Below, piece by piece: positions 24,326 to 33,918 of a DNA stretch of 64,000 bases. The position numbers and the translations under genes were made by a program. The notes beneath the pieces were generated by a model. The model was not told the DNA's origin, ran no database searches, and saw nothing but the letters and a program-made list of their open reading frames with translations. Source of the DNA: Erysipelothrix urinaevulpis (GTDB lineage Bacteria; Bacillota_I; Bacilli_A; Erysipelotrichales; Erysipelotrichaceae); assembly GCF_009828835.1 (NCBI RefSeq), contig NZ_WTTB01000001.1, positions 248,001-312,000 of the forward strand, in the 5' to 3' direction. The first letter of the stretch is position 1, and the number at the start of each line of letters is the position of its first letter.

Positions 24326-26140
24326 ATGACACAGAAAATTAACGATAGAAATGAAGTCAATCTAAAAGATACATGGGATTTAGGAAGTTTATTTGAAAAT
24401 GATGCGGATTTTAAAAAAACATTAATTGAACTGGAAGAGAATGCTAATACGTTTGCGAAACAGTATAAAGGCGAACTTAAAAATTCGCAAATTATTAATG
24501 AAGCATTGGCTGATTATAAAATTATTTTGCAAAAAATGACAGCTGTTGGTACATATCAATCCTTACATTTGAATACAAACCAACAAGATGACGTGAATCT
24601 AAACCGTTCTGGAGAATATCAAATTGCTGCCAGTAATCTAAATAATATTTTAGGTTTTTTTGAAACAGAATTAATGACGGTGGAAGATATTGTTTTAACA
24701 AAAGCTGCCAGTGAAAATAAAGAGAATCAAAAGTATATTGAAAAAAAGATTAAAGAAAAAAAACATGCGTTAAGTCCAGAGGTTAATCAAGCCATTACAG
24801 CATTGGGATCTGTTTTGGGAGCACCTTACTCAATGTATAATCGTAGTAAACTAGCAGACATTGATTTTCCTAATTTTGAGGTGAATGGAGAGTCTTATCC
24901 AATGTCGTTTGTATCTTATGAAAACGAATTCGAGTATGAGGATAATGACGAGATTCGTCGAGAGGCATTTAATCACTTTCATAAGGAACTGGGTAAGTAT
25001 CAAAATACATTTGCAGCCATTTATCAAAATCAAGTAACGAAAGAGAAAGTAATGGCAGACTTAAAAGGATTTGATTCTGTCTTTGACTATTTATTATTCG
25101 ATCAAGAAGTGAGTGTCGAATTGTATGATCGTCAGATTGATCTGATAATGGAACACTTAGCACCCCATATGAGAAAGTATGCAAAATTGTTACAACGAAT
25201 TCATGGCATAGAAACAATGACCTATGCTGATTTGAAGCTGAGTGTTGATCCCGACTTTGAACCGACCATCTCAATTGAAGCATCAAAGCAATATTTACTA
25301 GATGGTTTAAGCGTTCTTGGTGATGATTATCTAGAAATGGTTAATCAAGCATTTGATGATCGATGGATTGACTTCCCTCAAAACATTGGTAAATCTACGG
25401 GAGCATTTTGCAGTAGTCCATATGGAAACCATCCGTATATTCTCATTAATTGGACTAAGAGAATGAGAGAGGTTTTTGTCTTAGCTCATGAAGTTGGTCA
25501 TGCGGGTCATTTCTATTTGGCAGGGAAACATCAAAATATCTTGAATGTGAGACCATCTTTATACTTTATTGAAGCGCCATCCACAATGAATGAGCTCTTA
25601 ATGGCGAACCATTTAAAGAGTACAAGTCATGATGATCGTTTTAAACGATGGGTCTTATCTAGCATAATTAGTCGTACTTATTACCATAATTTTGTCACTC
25701 ATCTACTTGAAGCAGCTTTCCAAAGAGAAGTGTATCGTTTAGTGGATCAAGGTCAAGCGATTTCCACAACAGTATTAAATACACTTAAGAAGGATGTTAT
25801 TCAAGAGTTTTGGGGTGATGAGATTGTAATTAACGATGAAGCTAAACTAACATGGATGCGTCAACCTCATTATTATATGGGATTATATCCTTATACTTAT
25901 AGTGCAGGTTTAACGATTGCGACCCAAGCGAGTCAAAAGGTTATCAATCATGAAATAGAGATTGAGCAATGGATCGATGTTTTAAAAGCAGGCGGAACTA
26001 AAACACCTCTCGATTTAGCGAAGATGGTTGATGTTGATTTGGAAACAGAACAACCCCTCTTAGAAACGATTAATTTTATTGGTCAAATGATTGATGAGAT
26101 TATTGAATTAACAGATAAGATCGAAGGCACCTCAAATTAA
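24326..26140 (+). CDS. pepF: oligoendopeptidase F family M3 metallopeptidase
   Basis: 604 residues, the normal length for PepF. The zinc motif HEVGH (AHEVGHAGHFY, first His about 388) with a downstream Glu in EAPSTMNE gives the HExxH+E set of M3 peptidases. The start (NEVNLKDTWDLGSLF) and the C-terminal YPYTYSAGL segment are characteristic. It is cytoplasmic and cuts oligopeptides for amino-acid supply or signal-peptide turnover. AAGGAG precedes the ATG. It is monocistronic and ends at a terminator overlapping the stop. Confidence 0.95.
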   Translation: MTQKINDRNEVNLKDTWDLGSLFENDADFKKTLIELEENANTFAKQYKGELKNSQIINEALADYKIILQKMTAVGTYQSLHLNTNQQDDVNLNRSGEYQIAASNLNNILGFFETELMTVEDIVLTKAASENKENQKYIEKKIKEKKHALSPEVNQAITALGSVLGAPYSMYNRSKLADIDFPNFEVNGESYPMSFVSYENEFEYEDNDEIRREAFNHFHKELGKYQNTFAAIYQNQVTKEKVMADLKGFDSVFDYLLFDQEVSVELYDRQIDLIMEHLAPHMRKYAKLLQRIHGIETMTYADLKLSVDPDFEPTISIEASKQYLLDGLSVLGDDYLEMVNQAFDDRWIDFPQNIGKSTGAFCSSPYGNHPYILINWTKRMREVFVLAHEVGHAGHFYLAGKHQNILNVRPSLYFIEAPSTMNELLMANHLKSTSHDDRFKRWVLSSIISRTYYHNFVTHLLEAAFQREVYRLVDQGQAISTTVLNTLKKDVIQEFWGDEIVINDEAKLTWMRQPHYYMGLYPYTYSAGLTIATQASQKVINHEIEIEQWIDVLKAGGTKTPLDLAKMVDVDLETEQPLLETINFIGQMIDEIIELTDKIEGTSN

Positions 26141-26153
26141 GGTGTCTTTTTTT
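26124..26153 (+). terminator. intrinsic terminator after pepF
   Basis: AAGGCACCT and AGGTGTCTT pair with one G-U, followed by seven T; the pepF stop codon is in the loop. Confidence 0.85.
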
Positions 26154-26208
26154 ATTATATTTGACAATCCTTATGATAAATTGTGATGTTTGTAAAAGGA
26201 GATTGAAA

Positions 26209-26253
26209 ATGTTTATCGACGTGCTACTATTTAATCAGGAGGACAAACTATGA
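26209..26253 (+). CDS. 14-residue leader peptide coupled to galE
   Basis: A short frame MFIDVLLFNQEDKL has AAAAGGAGA just upstream of its ATG. Its TGA stop overlaps the galE ATG (ATGA). The galE ribosome binding site AGGAGG is inside it. This suggests translation of the leader feeds translation of galE. No obvious codon bias for attenuation is visible. Confidence 0.5.
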   Translation: MFIDVLLFNQEDKL

Positions 26254-27257
26254 AATTATTATTAACAGGTGGGGCTGGTTATATTGGGACCCATACAATT
26301 ATTGAATTATTAGAACAAGGTCATGATGTTGTGGTTGTGGATAACTTATCCAATGCATCAAGTGTTGCTTTGGAAAGGGTTGAAGAAATTGTTGGATGTT
26401 CAATTCCTTTTTACCAAGTTGATATTACTGATAAGGTAAAACTAAGTGAAGTTTTTTCTAAAGAAAAGGTGGATGGTGTGATTCATTTTGCAGGATTAAA
26501 AGCTGTGGGTGAATCAGTTGAAAAACCAATTGAGTACTATAAAAATAACGTTGCAGGAACCATCACATTACTCGAAGTGATGAAAGAGCATGAAGTGAAA
26601 AACATTGTGTTTAGTTCATCAGCTACAGTTTATGGTGCACCAGAAGTCGTGCCAATCCCTGAAGATGCTAAACTTAGTACCACAAATCCCTATGGAGCAT
26701 CTAAATTAATTGTTGAAGGAATCCTAAAAGATGTACACTTATCAGATCCAACATGGAGTGTTGTGATTTTAAGATATTTTAATCCAATTGGAGCTCATAA
26801 GTCAGGGCGAATTGGTGAGGATCCAAATGGTATTCCAAATAATCTAATTCCTTACATTACTCAAGTTGCAGTAGGAAAACTCAAAGAACTCGCAGTCTTT
26901 GGAAATGACTACGATACAGAAGATGGAACAGGAGTTCGTGATTATATCCATGTTGTTGATTTGGCTAAGGGTCATGTTGCCTCATTAAAACAATTCAACA
27001 CAGGTCAAGAATATATTTATAACTTAGGAACAGGGCAAGGTTACTCAGTTCTTGATATCGTTGATGCTTTTTCTAAAGTGGTTGAATTTGATATACCCTA
27101 CAAAATTCAAGAACGTCGTCCTGGAGACATTTCAACATGTTTTGCAGACGCAAGCAAAGCCTTCAATGAGTTAGGCTGGAAAGCAGAGTATAGCCTAAAA
27201 GATATGAGTGAAGATTCATGGCGTTGGCAGAAAGGTAATCCTCATGGATACCAATAA
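26250..27257 (+). CDS. galE: UDP-glucose/UDP-N-acetylhexosamine 4-epimerase
   Basis: 335 residues. The NAD-binding motif GGAGYIGTH, the catalytic Ser/Tyr-Lys triad (SSSATVYG, then NPYGASKLIVE) and RYFNPIGAHKSGRIGED are canonical GalE. It interconverts UDP-glucose/UDP-galactose and, in some members, the N-acetyl forms. Its place before the sulfated-sugar region, which carries a kinase/nucleotidyltransferase pair for making UDP-sugars, fits a UDP-HexNAc role (inference). It overlaps the downstream CBM9-like gene by 14 bases and is coupled to a 14-residue leader upstream. Confidence 0.94.
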   Translation: MKLLLTGGAGYIGTHTIIELLEQGHDVVVVDNLSNASSVALERVEEIVGCSIPFYQVDITDKVKLSEVFSKEKVDGVIHFAGLKAVGESVEKPIEYYKNNVAGTITLLEVMKEHEVKNIVFSSSATVYGAPEVVPIPEDAKLSTTNPYGASKLIVEGILKDVHLSDPTWSVVILRYFNPIGAHKSGRIGEDPNGIPNNLIPYITQVAVGKLKELAVFGNDYDTEDGTGVRDYIHVVDLAKGHVASLKQFNTGQEYIYNLGTGQGYSVLDIVDAFSKVVEFDIPYKIQERRPGDISTCFADASKAFNELGWKAEYSLKDMSEDSWRWQKGNPHGYQ

Positions 27258-27828
27258 GATAAGCCGCATCCGTTCATACAATGAACTCGAAGATGTGAAA
27301 CCATTAAAATTAAATCATGTCCTATGGAATAGCATTAAATCAGTCGATACAACATTAAAACTTGCGTTTGATGACAATTACCTCTATCTTGAAATGCGTG
27401 CACATGAACAAGAACCTCTAACACGTTATTATAAGGATCAAGACCCGGTCTATAAAGACAGTGCAATGGAGTTTTTCTTAAGTTTTGATCAGAAATCTTA
27501 CTTTAACTTTGAGTTTAATCGTACTGGGGCTCTTTTGGCTCAATATGGAACAACAGAAGAACGAATTAAAATTAGTTCAACAAACCTAAAAAGAATCCGT
27601 CGTTCGATTGTATTAGATAAAACTTTTTGGAGTGTCCGATTGGATATTCCTTGGCTTGTTCTTGCCAATCATGAAACGATCGATATCACAAAACCATTGT
27701 GGTTTAATGCTTATAAAATTTCAGAAACAGAAGAGAATTTACATTTCCAAAGTCTTTTCATGATTGAGAGTGAAAAACCCAATTTTCATAGACCAGACTG
27801 TTTTGAGTCTAGAATGCTTGACCGCTAA
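27244..27828 (+). CDS. CBM9-like / DOMON-type carbohydrate-binding protein without signal peptide
   Basis: About 194 residues with the layout of family-9-like carbohydrate-binding domains: LKLAFDDNYLYLEMRAHE, KDSAMEFFLSFD, YFNFEFNRTGALL, WSVRLDIPW and a closing WFNAYKISE. Such domains are usually secreted parts of larger enzymes; here it is a lone protein with no signal peptide or lipobox. The ATG at 27244 overlaps the end of galE; an alternative ATG at 27208 would add 12 residues. It is co-transcribed with galE. It may bind a glycoside or sugar nucleotide in the cytoplasm, but binding is not shown. Confidence 0.7.
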   Translation: MDTNKISRIRSYNELEDVKPLKLNHVLWNSIKSVDTTLKLAFDDNYLYLEMRAHEQEPLTRYYKDQDPVYKDSAMEFFLSFDQKSYFNFEFNRTGALLAQYGTTEERIKISSTNLKRIRRSIVLDKTFWSVRLDIPWLVLANHETIDITKPLWFNAYKISETEENLHFQSLFMIESEKPNFHRPDCFESRMLDR

Positions 27829-27980
27829 TAAACAATAAAAAAAGTCAAAATATTGCAAAAAACCTCAAAAACACAAAAAAACAGACAAAATATTGATAGT
27901 TTAAGAGCAAATGTATCAATATAACATCATAATTATCATAAAATTGAAATAAATCAAATAAAATATAAAGATACAATGAT

Positions 27981-28000
27981 GGTGTGAAAGGGGTTACACC
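27981..28000 (+). promoter_or_regulatory. inverted repeat before the first substrate-binding-protein gene
   Basis: GGTGT and ACACC arms enclose GAAAGGGGTT, ending about 6 bases before AGGAGG. A related repeat occurs at the same place before the second copy (33970-33985), suggesting a shared operator or an RNA hairpin. Confidence 0.5.
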
Positions 28001-28016
28001 CGCATAGGAGGAAGCA

Positions 28017-29057
28017 ATGAGAAAATATAAGACATTCGGAATAGCACTTCTAGTACTCGTGCTATTAACAGCATGTGGCACCAAAAAGAAAGATAATGGT
28101 GGCGATGCAAATAATGATGGCAAAGATTTACCAGTACTACGTGTAGCGATGATGCCATTCATCAATAGTTTGCCAACTGAATACATTATAGAAAATGGCC
28201 TTGATGTTAAGAACGGTTTCAAAATTGAAAGTACAATGTTCTCAACAGGAGCACCCATGAATGAAGCTGTAGCAGCAGATCTCTGGGATGTTGGTTCAAT
28301 GGGAGCAGCAGCAGTTACAGGTGTTGCGAACTATGACATGATGATTATTGGTGAAGTTTTAGAATCACTTGATGGTCAAGGGATTTTTGCTAAACCAGAT
28401 CATCCAGCAGCAAAAGTAAAAGGAATGAATCCATCATTCCCTAATGTATACGGAGACAAAGATTCTGTAAAAGGGTCAACGATTCTCTTACCAATCGGAA
28501 CAGCACAACACTTTACAGTTCTAAAATGGTTAGAAAAAATCGGATTGAAACAAGAAGATGTCAACATCGTTAACATGGAAACTGTCCAAGCATATCAAGC
28601 GTTGAAAGCAGATCAAGCAGACATGGCATCATTAAACGTACCAACATTCTTTGATGCAGTGAATGATGAGATGGTTCAACTTGGAAACTTAGCTGATTTA
28701 GGAACACGTTATGTTGATATGATTGTCGCTAACCCTAAAGCAGTCGAAGGTAAAGAAGAAATTATTCAAAAGTATATTAATTTAGTCATGGAAGCGAATG
28801 CTGAAATTAATAAAGATAAAGAAAAAGCAGCAGACTTAATGATGGAGTTCTTAAAGAAAAATGGTGTAGAACAAAGTCGTGAGAGTGTTGTTGGTGACTT
28901 AGAACGTGTTAATTTCTTTGAAAAAGATGATTGGAAAGATCGAGAACTTGGCTTATTTGCTAAAGAACTTGGAGAATTCTATATCGGACAAGGACAAATT
29001 GATGCGAGCTTAATGGAAAAATTTGAAACAGCAATTGATCCTAAGTTTACAAAATAA
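28017..29057 (+). CDS. ABC substrate-binding lipoprotein, NitT/TauT type (copy 1)
   Basis: 346 residues with a lipoprotein signal peptide (lipobox LLTAC, Cys 20) and a linker rich in N, D, G and K, then a periplasmic-type fold of the NMT1/SsuA-like family (LPVLRVAMMPFINSLPTEYI, FSTGAPMNEAVAADLWDVG). It is anchored outside the membrane and delivers a small ligand to the permeases at 35054 and 35849. It is about 90 percent identical by eye to the protein at 34004. It is followed by a strong hairpin and then the sulfatase gene, with no permease of its own. The ligand may be a sulfated compound (inference from the neighbours). Confidence 0.9.
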   Translation: MRKYKTFGIALLVLVLLTACGTKKKDNGGDANNDGKDLPVLRVAMMPFINSLPTEYIIENGLDVKNGFKIESTMFSTGAPMNEAVAADLWDVGSMGAAAVTGVANYDMMIIGEVLESLDGQGIFAKPDHPAAKVKGMNPSFPNVYGDKDSVKGSTILLPIGTAQHFTVLKWLEKIGLKQEDVNIVNMETVQAYQALKADQADMASLNVPTFFDAVNDEMVQLGNLADLGTRYVDMIVANPKAVEGKEEIIQKYINLVMEANAEINKDKEKAADLMMEFLKKNGVEQSRESVVGDLERVNFFEKDDWKDRELGLFAKELGEFYIGQGQIDASLMEKFETAIDPKFTK

Positions 29058-29068
29058 AAGTTAATGTA

Positions 29069-29103
29069 AGAACAAAAAACAGCAAAGACTGTTTTTTGTT
29101 CTA
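29069..29103 (+). terminator. 14-bp hairpin between the binding-protein and sulfatase genes
   Basis: AGAACAAAAAACAG and CTGTTTTTTGTTCT form a perfect stem with a 6-base loop. The T-rich 3' arm is not followed by a separate U tract, so it may act as a partial terminator or as a 3'-end stabiliser giving more binding protein than sulfatase. Confidence 0.7.
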
Positions 29104-29124
29104 TACGTGAAAGGAAATAAGAAA

Positions 29125-30543
29125 ATGAAACAACCTAATATTATTTTTATCCTAGCGGATGACCTTGGACCTTGGGCTTTGGGAACAAGTGGCAATGAGG
29201 ATATCATAACGCCAAATATTGATCAACTTGCAGAAGAAGGAATCAAGTTTGATGATTTTTTCTGTGCTTCGCCTGTTTGTTCACCGGCAAGAGCTTCATT
29301 GATGACTGGTAAAATACCAAGTCAGCATGGTGTTCATGATTGGGTTCAAGATGGTGAAGGACTTGAAGAAATTGAATACCTTGAAGGACAAGTTGCTTAT
29401 ACTGATATTTTAACTCAACATGGATATCGTTGTGGATTATCGGGAAAATGGCATTTAGGGAAAAGTTCAAAAGTTCAAAAAAGCTTTGATCACTTCTTTG
29501 CTCACAAATCAGGTTCAGGTCCCTATTACAATGCACCATTCTACCGAAATGGTAAATTTGAAATAGCTGAAGGTTATGTGACGGATGTGATTACAGATGA
29601 TGCGATTCACTTTATCAACGAAACACATACCATGGATAAGCCATTCTATCTTTCAGTTGCTTATACTGCACCTCATTCACCTTGGATCAACAACCATCCC
29701 CAAGAATACCTAGATTTATACAAAGACTGTGCATTTAAGAGTATTCCTGATGATCAACGTCATCCCGATGCTATTTATTTAACGGACATGGTAGAGGAAG
29801 ATTTACATGGAAACTTGAGTGGCTACTTTGCTGCAACAACAGCCATGGACACCAATATTGGTAAAATTATCGATACCTTGAATGATTTAGGGATTAAAAA
29901 AGACACTTTAATTATCTTTTCAAGTGATAATGGTTTTAGTTGTGGACAACATGGGTATTGGGGAAAAGGAAATGGAACCTATCCCATCAATATGTACGAT
30001 GAATCTGTAAAAGTTCCATTCATTGTAAGTCATGAAGGGTATACTCCGAAAGGACTTGTTTCAAAAGAACTTTTATCTGCGTATGATTTTTTTCCAACAA
30101 TTTTAGACTATGTTGGGATTGATTATGAGCTTGATAACAGTTATCCTGGTAAAAGTTTTGCCTCCAGTTTAAGAACTGGTTCATCAACAAAACGGGATTA
30201 TGTCTTTGATGAGTATGGTCCTAACCGCATGATTCGAAGTGAAGACTATAAATATATTAAACGATATCCTGTTGGGCCTGATGAATTATATAATTTAAAC
30301 GAGGATCCAAAGGAGTATAATAATTTAATAAAAGAGTATAAAGATATGTATCATGAGGTTGCGAATGTGCTAAGATTTGATTTAGAACGTTGGTTCTTTA
30401 AATATGTGAACCCTGAAATTGATGGTGCCAAAGAAGCAGTCTATGGTTCAGGACAAGTCAACAAAGCTGGCCTTTGGTCAAAAGGAAAAGTAAGCCATGC
30501 AGATGCGGACTTCGTCATAAGAGAAGAACACAAAAGCCAATAG
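29125..30543 (+). CDS. Cys-type sulfatase, predicted cytoplasmic
   Basis: About 472 residues of the alkaline-phosphatase/sulfatase superfamily. Metal-binding PNIIFILADDLGPW, the activation motif C-S-P-A-R at Cys 52 (the Cys converted to formylglycine), KWHLGKS, and FSSDNGFSCGQHG are all present. There is no signal peptide (it begins MKQPNIIFILAD), unlike most polysaccharide sulfatases, so desulfation should occur in the cytoplasm. A radical-SAM maturation enzyme is encoded at 41015. The start at 29125 follows AAAGGAAATAAG; a GTG at 29107 is less likely. Substrate likely a small sulfated sugar (inference); choline sulfate is another possibility. Confidence 0.92.
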   Translation: MKQPNIIFILADDLGPWALGTSGNEDIITPNIDQLAEEGIKFDDFFCASPVCSPARASLMTGKIPSQHGVHDWVQDGEGLEEIEYLEGQVAYTDILTQHGYRCGLSGKWHLGKSSKVQKSFDHFFAHKSGSGPYYNAPFYRNGKFEIAEGYVTDVITDDAIHFINETHTMDKPFYLSVAYTAPHSPWINNHPQEYLDLYKDCAFKSIPDDQRHPDAIYLTDMVEEDLHGNLSGYFAATTAMDTNIGKIIDTLNDLGIKKDTLIIFSSDNGFSCGQHGYWGKGNGTYPINMYDESVKVPFIVSHEGYTPKGLVSKELLSAYDFFPTILDYVGIDYELDNSYPGKSFASSLRTGSSTKRDYVFDEYGPNRMIRSEDYKYIKRYPVGPDELYNLNEDPKEYNNLIKEYKDMYHEVANVLRFDLERWFFKYVNPEIDGAKEAVYGSGQVNKAGLWSKGKVSHADADFVIREEHKSQ

Positions 30544-30559
30544 GCGAAAGGATAATCAT

Positions 30560-32344
30560 ATGAAGGATAAACGTAAAAAAAAGCAATTTAATTCAATGAG
30601 AAATCATCTGTTTTTTGCATACTTTTTTACGTTTTTACTTTTTATCGCTGTTGTGTTTTTATCGTTGATAAATGTTACGAAACAATCGTTATTTAAAGAA
30701 ATATCAGCGTCAAGAAAAGACGTTCTAAAGCAAGTCAGTGAACGTGCCAATGTTGTTAAAAACTCCAGTATTACTGCTTTAAACCTAATGAGCTATGATG
30801 GTTATATTGTTGAGCAGTTTAAACAAGAGAGTGTGGATAATGATGAAGCATTAAGAGATTACATCAACAATCAACAAAAGACATACAACCATGTTTTTAA
30901 TGATGTAAATATTAAGTACAATGTTATCATTATGTCTAACAATGGTTTTAATTATAATTTTGAAGAACGTGACTATGACTATGTAAATTTAAAAAATCAA
31001 TTATGGTTTAAGAATATTTATGATAAGAATGGCGACATTACTTTCATTAGTAGTTTCAATGATAAATTTGGAAGTGGTGAAGACAAATATGTCTTTAGTG
31101 CTTCAAGACAATTGAAGGATGAAAATGGAGAAGATTTAGCAACAATCATGATCACAGTGAGTGAAACTTACCTTCGGCGATTGTATGAACCCTTGCTTGA
31201 TGAAAACAGTATCATCTACATTGTTGATCGAAACGGGAATATTATCTCTCACCAAGATCAATCTTTTTTAGGGTTAAACTATTTTAGTCACGATAACTTT
31301 GCGAATTTATATCCTGAGTCAGATTATTTAATTATTAATAAAAGTCATGGTGATTATCTATTTTCGATGGTCCATGATGAAGCAACGGGTTGGACAATTA
31401 TAGAAGAAACATCAACTCGTTATGTTTTTAATGAAGCATATCAAACGATTAATTACATTATCTTTGCCATGGTTATCTGTGTACTTGTTGCCTTATTTAT
31501 TTCGTATTATGTGAGTCGACATATCTCACAACCATTGTACGATTTAGCAAAATCAATGAAAAAATTGGAAGCGGGTAATTTTGATATCCGCAGTGATATT
31601 AAATCATACAATGAGGTGAACGACCTCAGTACTACATTTAATGAAATGGTAATGCAAATAGACGAACTCTTAAAAACAATTGTGACCCATGAGTCTTATC
31701 GTAAAGATTTAGAAATGAACTTCCTTAGAGCGCAAATCAATCCTCATTTCTTATACAACACTCTTTTCTCAATTCGTTGTATGGCAGAAATGGATCGAAA
31801 AGATAAACTTTTGGATATGATTGATGCTTTCACCGGTCTATTGAATTCAACCTTCTCCTCTGACACCAGTTTAGTTACGGTCGAAAAGGAATTAGAATCA
31901 ACAGAAAAGTATTTACGTTTACAACAAATACGATATGAAGACCGTTTTATTTTTGAGATAGAAGTAGAAGAAGATTTACTAAAAGAAGAAGTTCCTGTCC
32001 TGATTCTACAACCAATTGTGGAAAACTCAATCTTTCATGGTATTGAGCCTAAACATGATTATGGTGGGATAACGATTCATGTTTATTCGTTAAATGAATC
32101 ATTTTTCTCAATTGATATTATTGATAATGGAATCGGTATTAGCGACACTACAATAGAAAAAATAAAAGGAAGTCTTGCGGACTTTTCCCTTCAACCCAGT
32201 GAATCGATTGGTTTAGTGAATGTGGCCAATAGAATTCACTTAACATACAATGGCGAAGGTAAGTTTGATATTATCAGCGAAAAACACGTAGGCACAATTA
32301 TTCGACTTATTATTCCCAAGACAAACAAAAAGGAGAGCATATGA
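30560..32344 (+). CDS. YesM-type sensor histidine kinase
   Basis: 594 residues. Order: a first membrane helix (about 20-42), a large extracellular Cache-like sensor region to about 295, a second helix (about 298-320), HAMP, then the His_kinase domain with QINPHFLYNT (phospho-His about 396) and an ATPase domain (ENSIFHGIEP, DIIDNGIG). Kinases of this type sense carbohydrates or act with binding proteins. It overlaps the response-regulator gene by four bases. It probably controls this uptake cluster. Confidence 0.92.
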   Translation: MKDKRKKKQFNSMRNHLFFAYFFTFLLFIAVVFLSLINVTKQSLFKEISASRKDVLKQVSERANVVKNSSITALNLMSYDGYIVEQFKQESVDNDEALRDYINNQQKTYNHVFNDVNIKYNVIIMSNNGFNYNFEERDYDYVNLKNQLWFKNIYDKNGDITFISSFNDKFGSGEDKYVFSASRQLKDENGEDLATIMITVSETYLRRLYEPLLDENSIIYIVDRNGNIISHQDQSFLGLNYFSHDNFANLYPESDYLIINKSHGDYLFSMVHDEATGWTIIEETSTRYVFNEAYQTINYIIFAMVICVLVALFISYYVSRHISQPLYDLAKSMKKLEAGNFDIRSDIKSYNEVNDLSTTFNEMVMQIDELLKTIVTHESYRKDLEMNFLRAQINPHFLYNTLFSIRCMAEMDRKDKLLDMIDAFTGLLNSTFSSDTSLVTVEKELESTEKYLRLQQIRYEDRFIFEIEVEEDLLKEEVPVLILQPIVENSIFHGIEPKHDYGGITIHVYSLNESFFSIDIIDNGIGISDTTIEKIKGSLADFSLQPSESIGLVNVANRIHLTYNGEGKFDIISEKHVGTIIRLIIPKTNKKESI

Positions 32345-33852
32345 AAATACTAATTGCAGATGATGAACGCTTAATCACAGAATGGCTCGAGTTTTGCTTT
32401 GTTGATTTAGAAGGGATCGAAATTGTTGGTATCGCTAAAAATGGTCAAGAAGCGCTTGAACTATTCAACGCACATCATCCCGATGTTGTTTTAAGTGATA
32501 TTAAGATGCCAGTGATGAATGGTTTAGAACTACTGACTCAAATTAAATCCATTGAACCCAATACGTATGTCGTTATGTTGACAGCTTATTCTGAATTTGA
32601 ATTTGCTCGTGAAGCGATTCGCAACCATGCCGATGATTATTTTTTGAAAACAGAGATGAATAAAGAAAAAATTCAAGAATATTTTAAAAATCTTGAACTT
32701 AAAGATTATTCAGATGTTCAACAAGGGCCGAATAATCATCCAATTATTAAACAAATATTATTAAAGAAAGAAGCCTTATCAGAAGACGATATTCTTAGTT
32801 TAAAAGAACAAATGGTTAATACTAAAATGAATAATTTTGTGGCGTTGTCATTTTGGAATAAGGATATTGTGGAAAACAGGATCTATTTAACTGAACTATT
32901 TAAGGAAAAGTATCAGATTCTACATCAATTTGAAAGCAATAAATATGTGTATACGATCATTATTTCACTGACAAACTATATTAGTGAAATGGATCGACTT
33001 CAAGAAATTAACTCATTAGAACAGATTATAAAGTCAACAGATTGCTTAGTTTCAGGGGTGAGTGCGCTTCATGATACGATAAAAACTGTGAATCTATCAA
33101 TCTATGAATCGATTCATTCTTTAATGTTAACATTTTATGACCAACGTAAAGTAATCCAACTTTTCAATCGTAAAAATAGTATTGTTGAAATACAACGCCA
33201 AGAGAATGCTAAAGACTTTGAGTTAACTCAATTTTATCAAAAAATTATTACATCAAGAATCTCTGAGCGAAGTAACAGTATTGATGAACTATTGGAATTT
33301 GTTGAAGTAAACCAGAATAGTAATGTGATCTTATTTAAAAAGATATGTTTAGATATTGCTTCAATTTTATACGGTAACTTAGCAAATCAAAACATTGATT
33401 ATTCTTTGCAAGAACTAAATCATGTCAAACAAACGATCCATGAAGGCAAGAATTTTATGATCGTTAAAGATGCATTATTAGCATATAATGAAAGTTTTTC
33501 AATCGGGGAAACGGTTGATCGAAGTCGTTTATCGATGCCGATTGCAAGAGCCTTGAAGTTTATTGAACAGCATTACCATGAACCGATTAGTTTAGACATT
33601 GTTGCTGATGCTGTCAATCTCAATCCTGAATATTTATCACGAAGTTTTAAAAAAGAAATGAATAAAACCTATTCGGCGTTCCTCTCTGAATTACGATTGG
33701 AAAAAGCGAGAGTTCTTTTATTAGATACAACGTATCAAGTTCAGGAAGTTGCGAATGCGGTAGGATACTATAACGTTAGCTATTTTTCAACATTGTTTAA
33801 GAAGGAATTTGGGATTAACCCTTATGAATATCGTAAACAAAACCATCGATAG
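32341..33852 (+). CDS. YesN/AraC-type response regulator
   Basis: 503 residues: receiver domain with phospho-Asp 53 (VVLSDIKMPVMNG) and Lys in FLKTEMN; a long middle region to about 400; and a C-terminal AraC-type double HTH (EPISLDIVADAVNLNPEYLSRSFKKEM and VQEVANAVGYYNVSYFSTLFKKEFG). Partner of the YesM-type kinase (four-base overlap). It likely activates the binding-protein/transport genes. A terminator follows before the second binding-protein gene. Confidence 0.93.
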   Translation: MKILIADDERLITEWLEFCFVDLEGIEIVGIAKNGQEALELFNAHHPDVVLSDIKMPVMNGLELLTQIKSIEPNTYVVMLTAYSEFEFAREAIRNHADDYFLKTEMNKEKIQEYFKNLELKDYSDVQQGPNNHPIIKQILLKKEALSEDDILSLKEQMVNTKMNNFVALSFWNKDIVENRIYLTELFKEKYQILHQFESNKYVYTIIISLTNYISEMDRLQEINSLEQIIKSTDCLVSGVSALHDTIKTVNLSIYESIHSLMLTFYDQRKVIQLFNRKNSIVEIQRQENAKDFELTQFYQKIITSRISERSNSIDELLEFVEVNQNSNVILFKKICLDIASILYGNLANQNIDYSLQELNHVKQTIHEGKNFMIVKDALLAYNESFSIGETVDRSRLSMPIARALKFIEQHYHEPISLDIVADAVNLNPEYLSRSFKKEMNKTYSAFLSELRLEKARVLLLDTTYQVQEVANAVGYYNVSYFSTLFKKEFGINPYEYRKQNHR

Positions 33853-33918
33853 TCAAAATATTTAAAGTATAATCAAATAAATTGACGTCAAAGATTTCAA
33901 ATATAAAAATAATGAAAT

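Noticed and set aside
24969-25286. A 105-codon minus-strand frame inside pepF
   Set aside because: It lies wholly opposite a well-conserved peptidase gene and has no family signature; antisense shadow.
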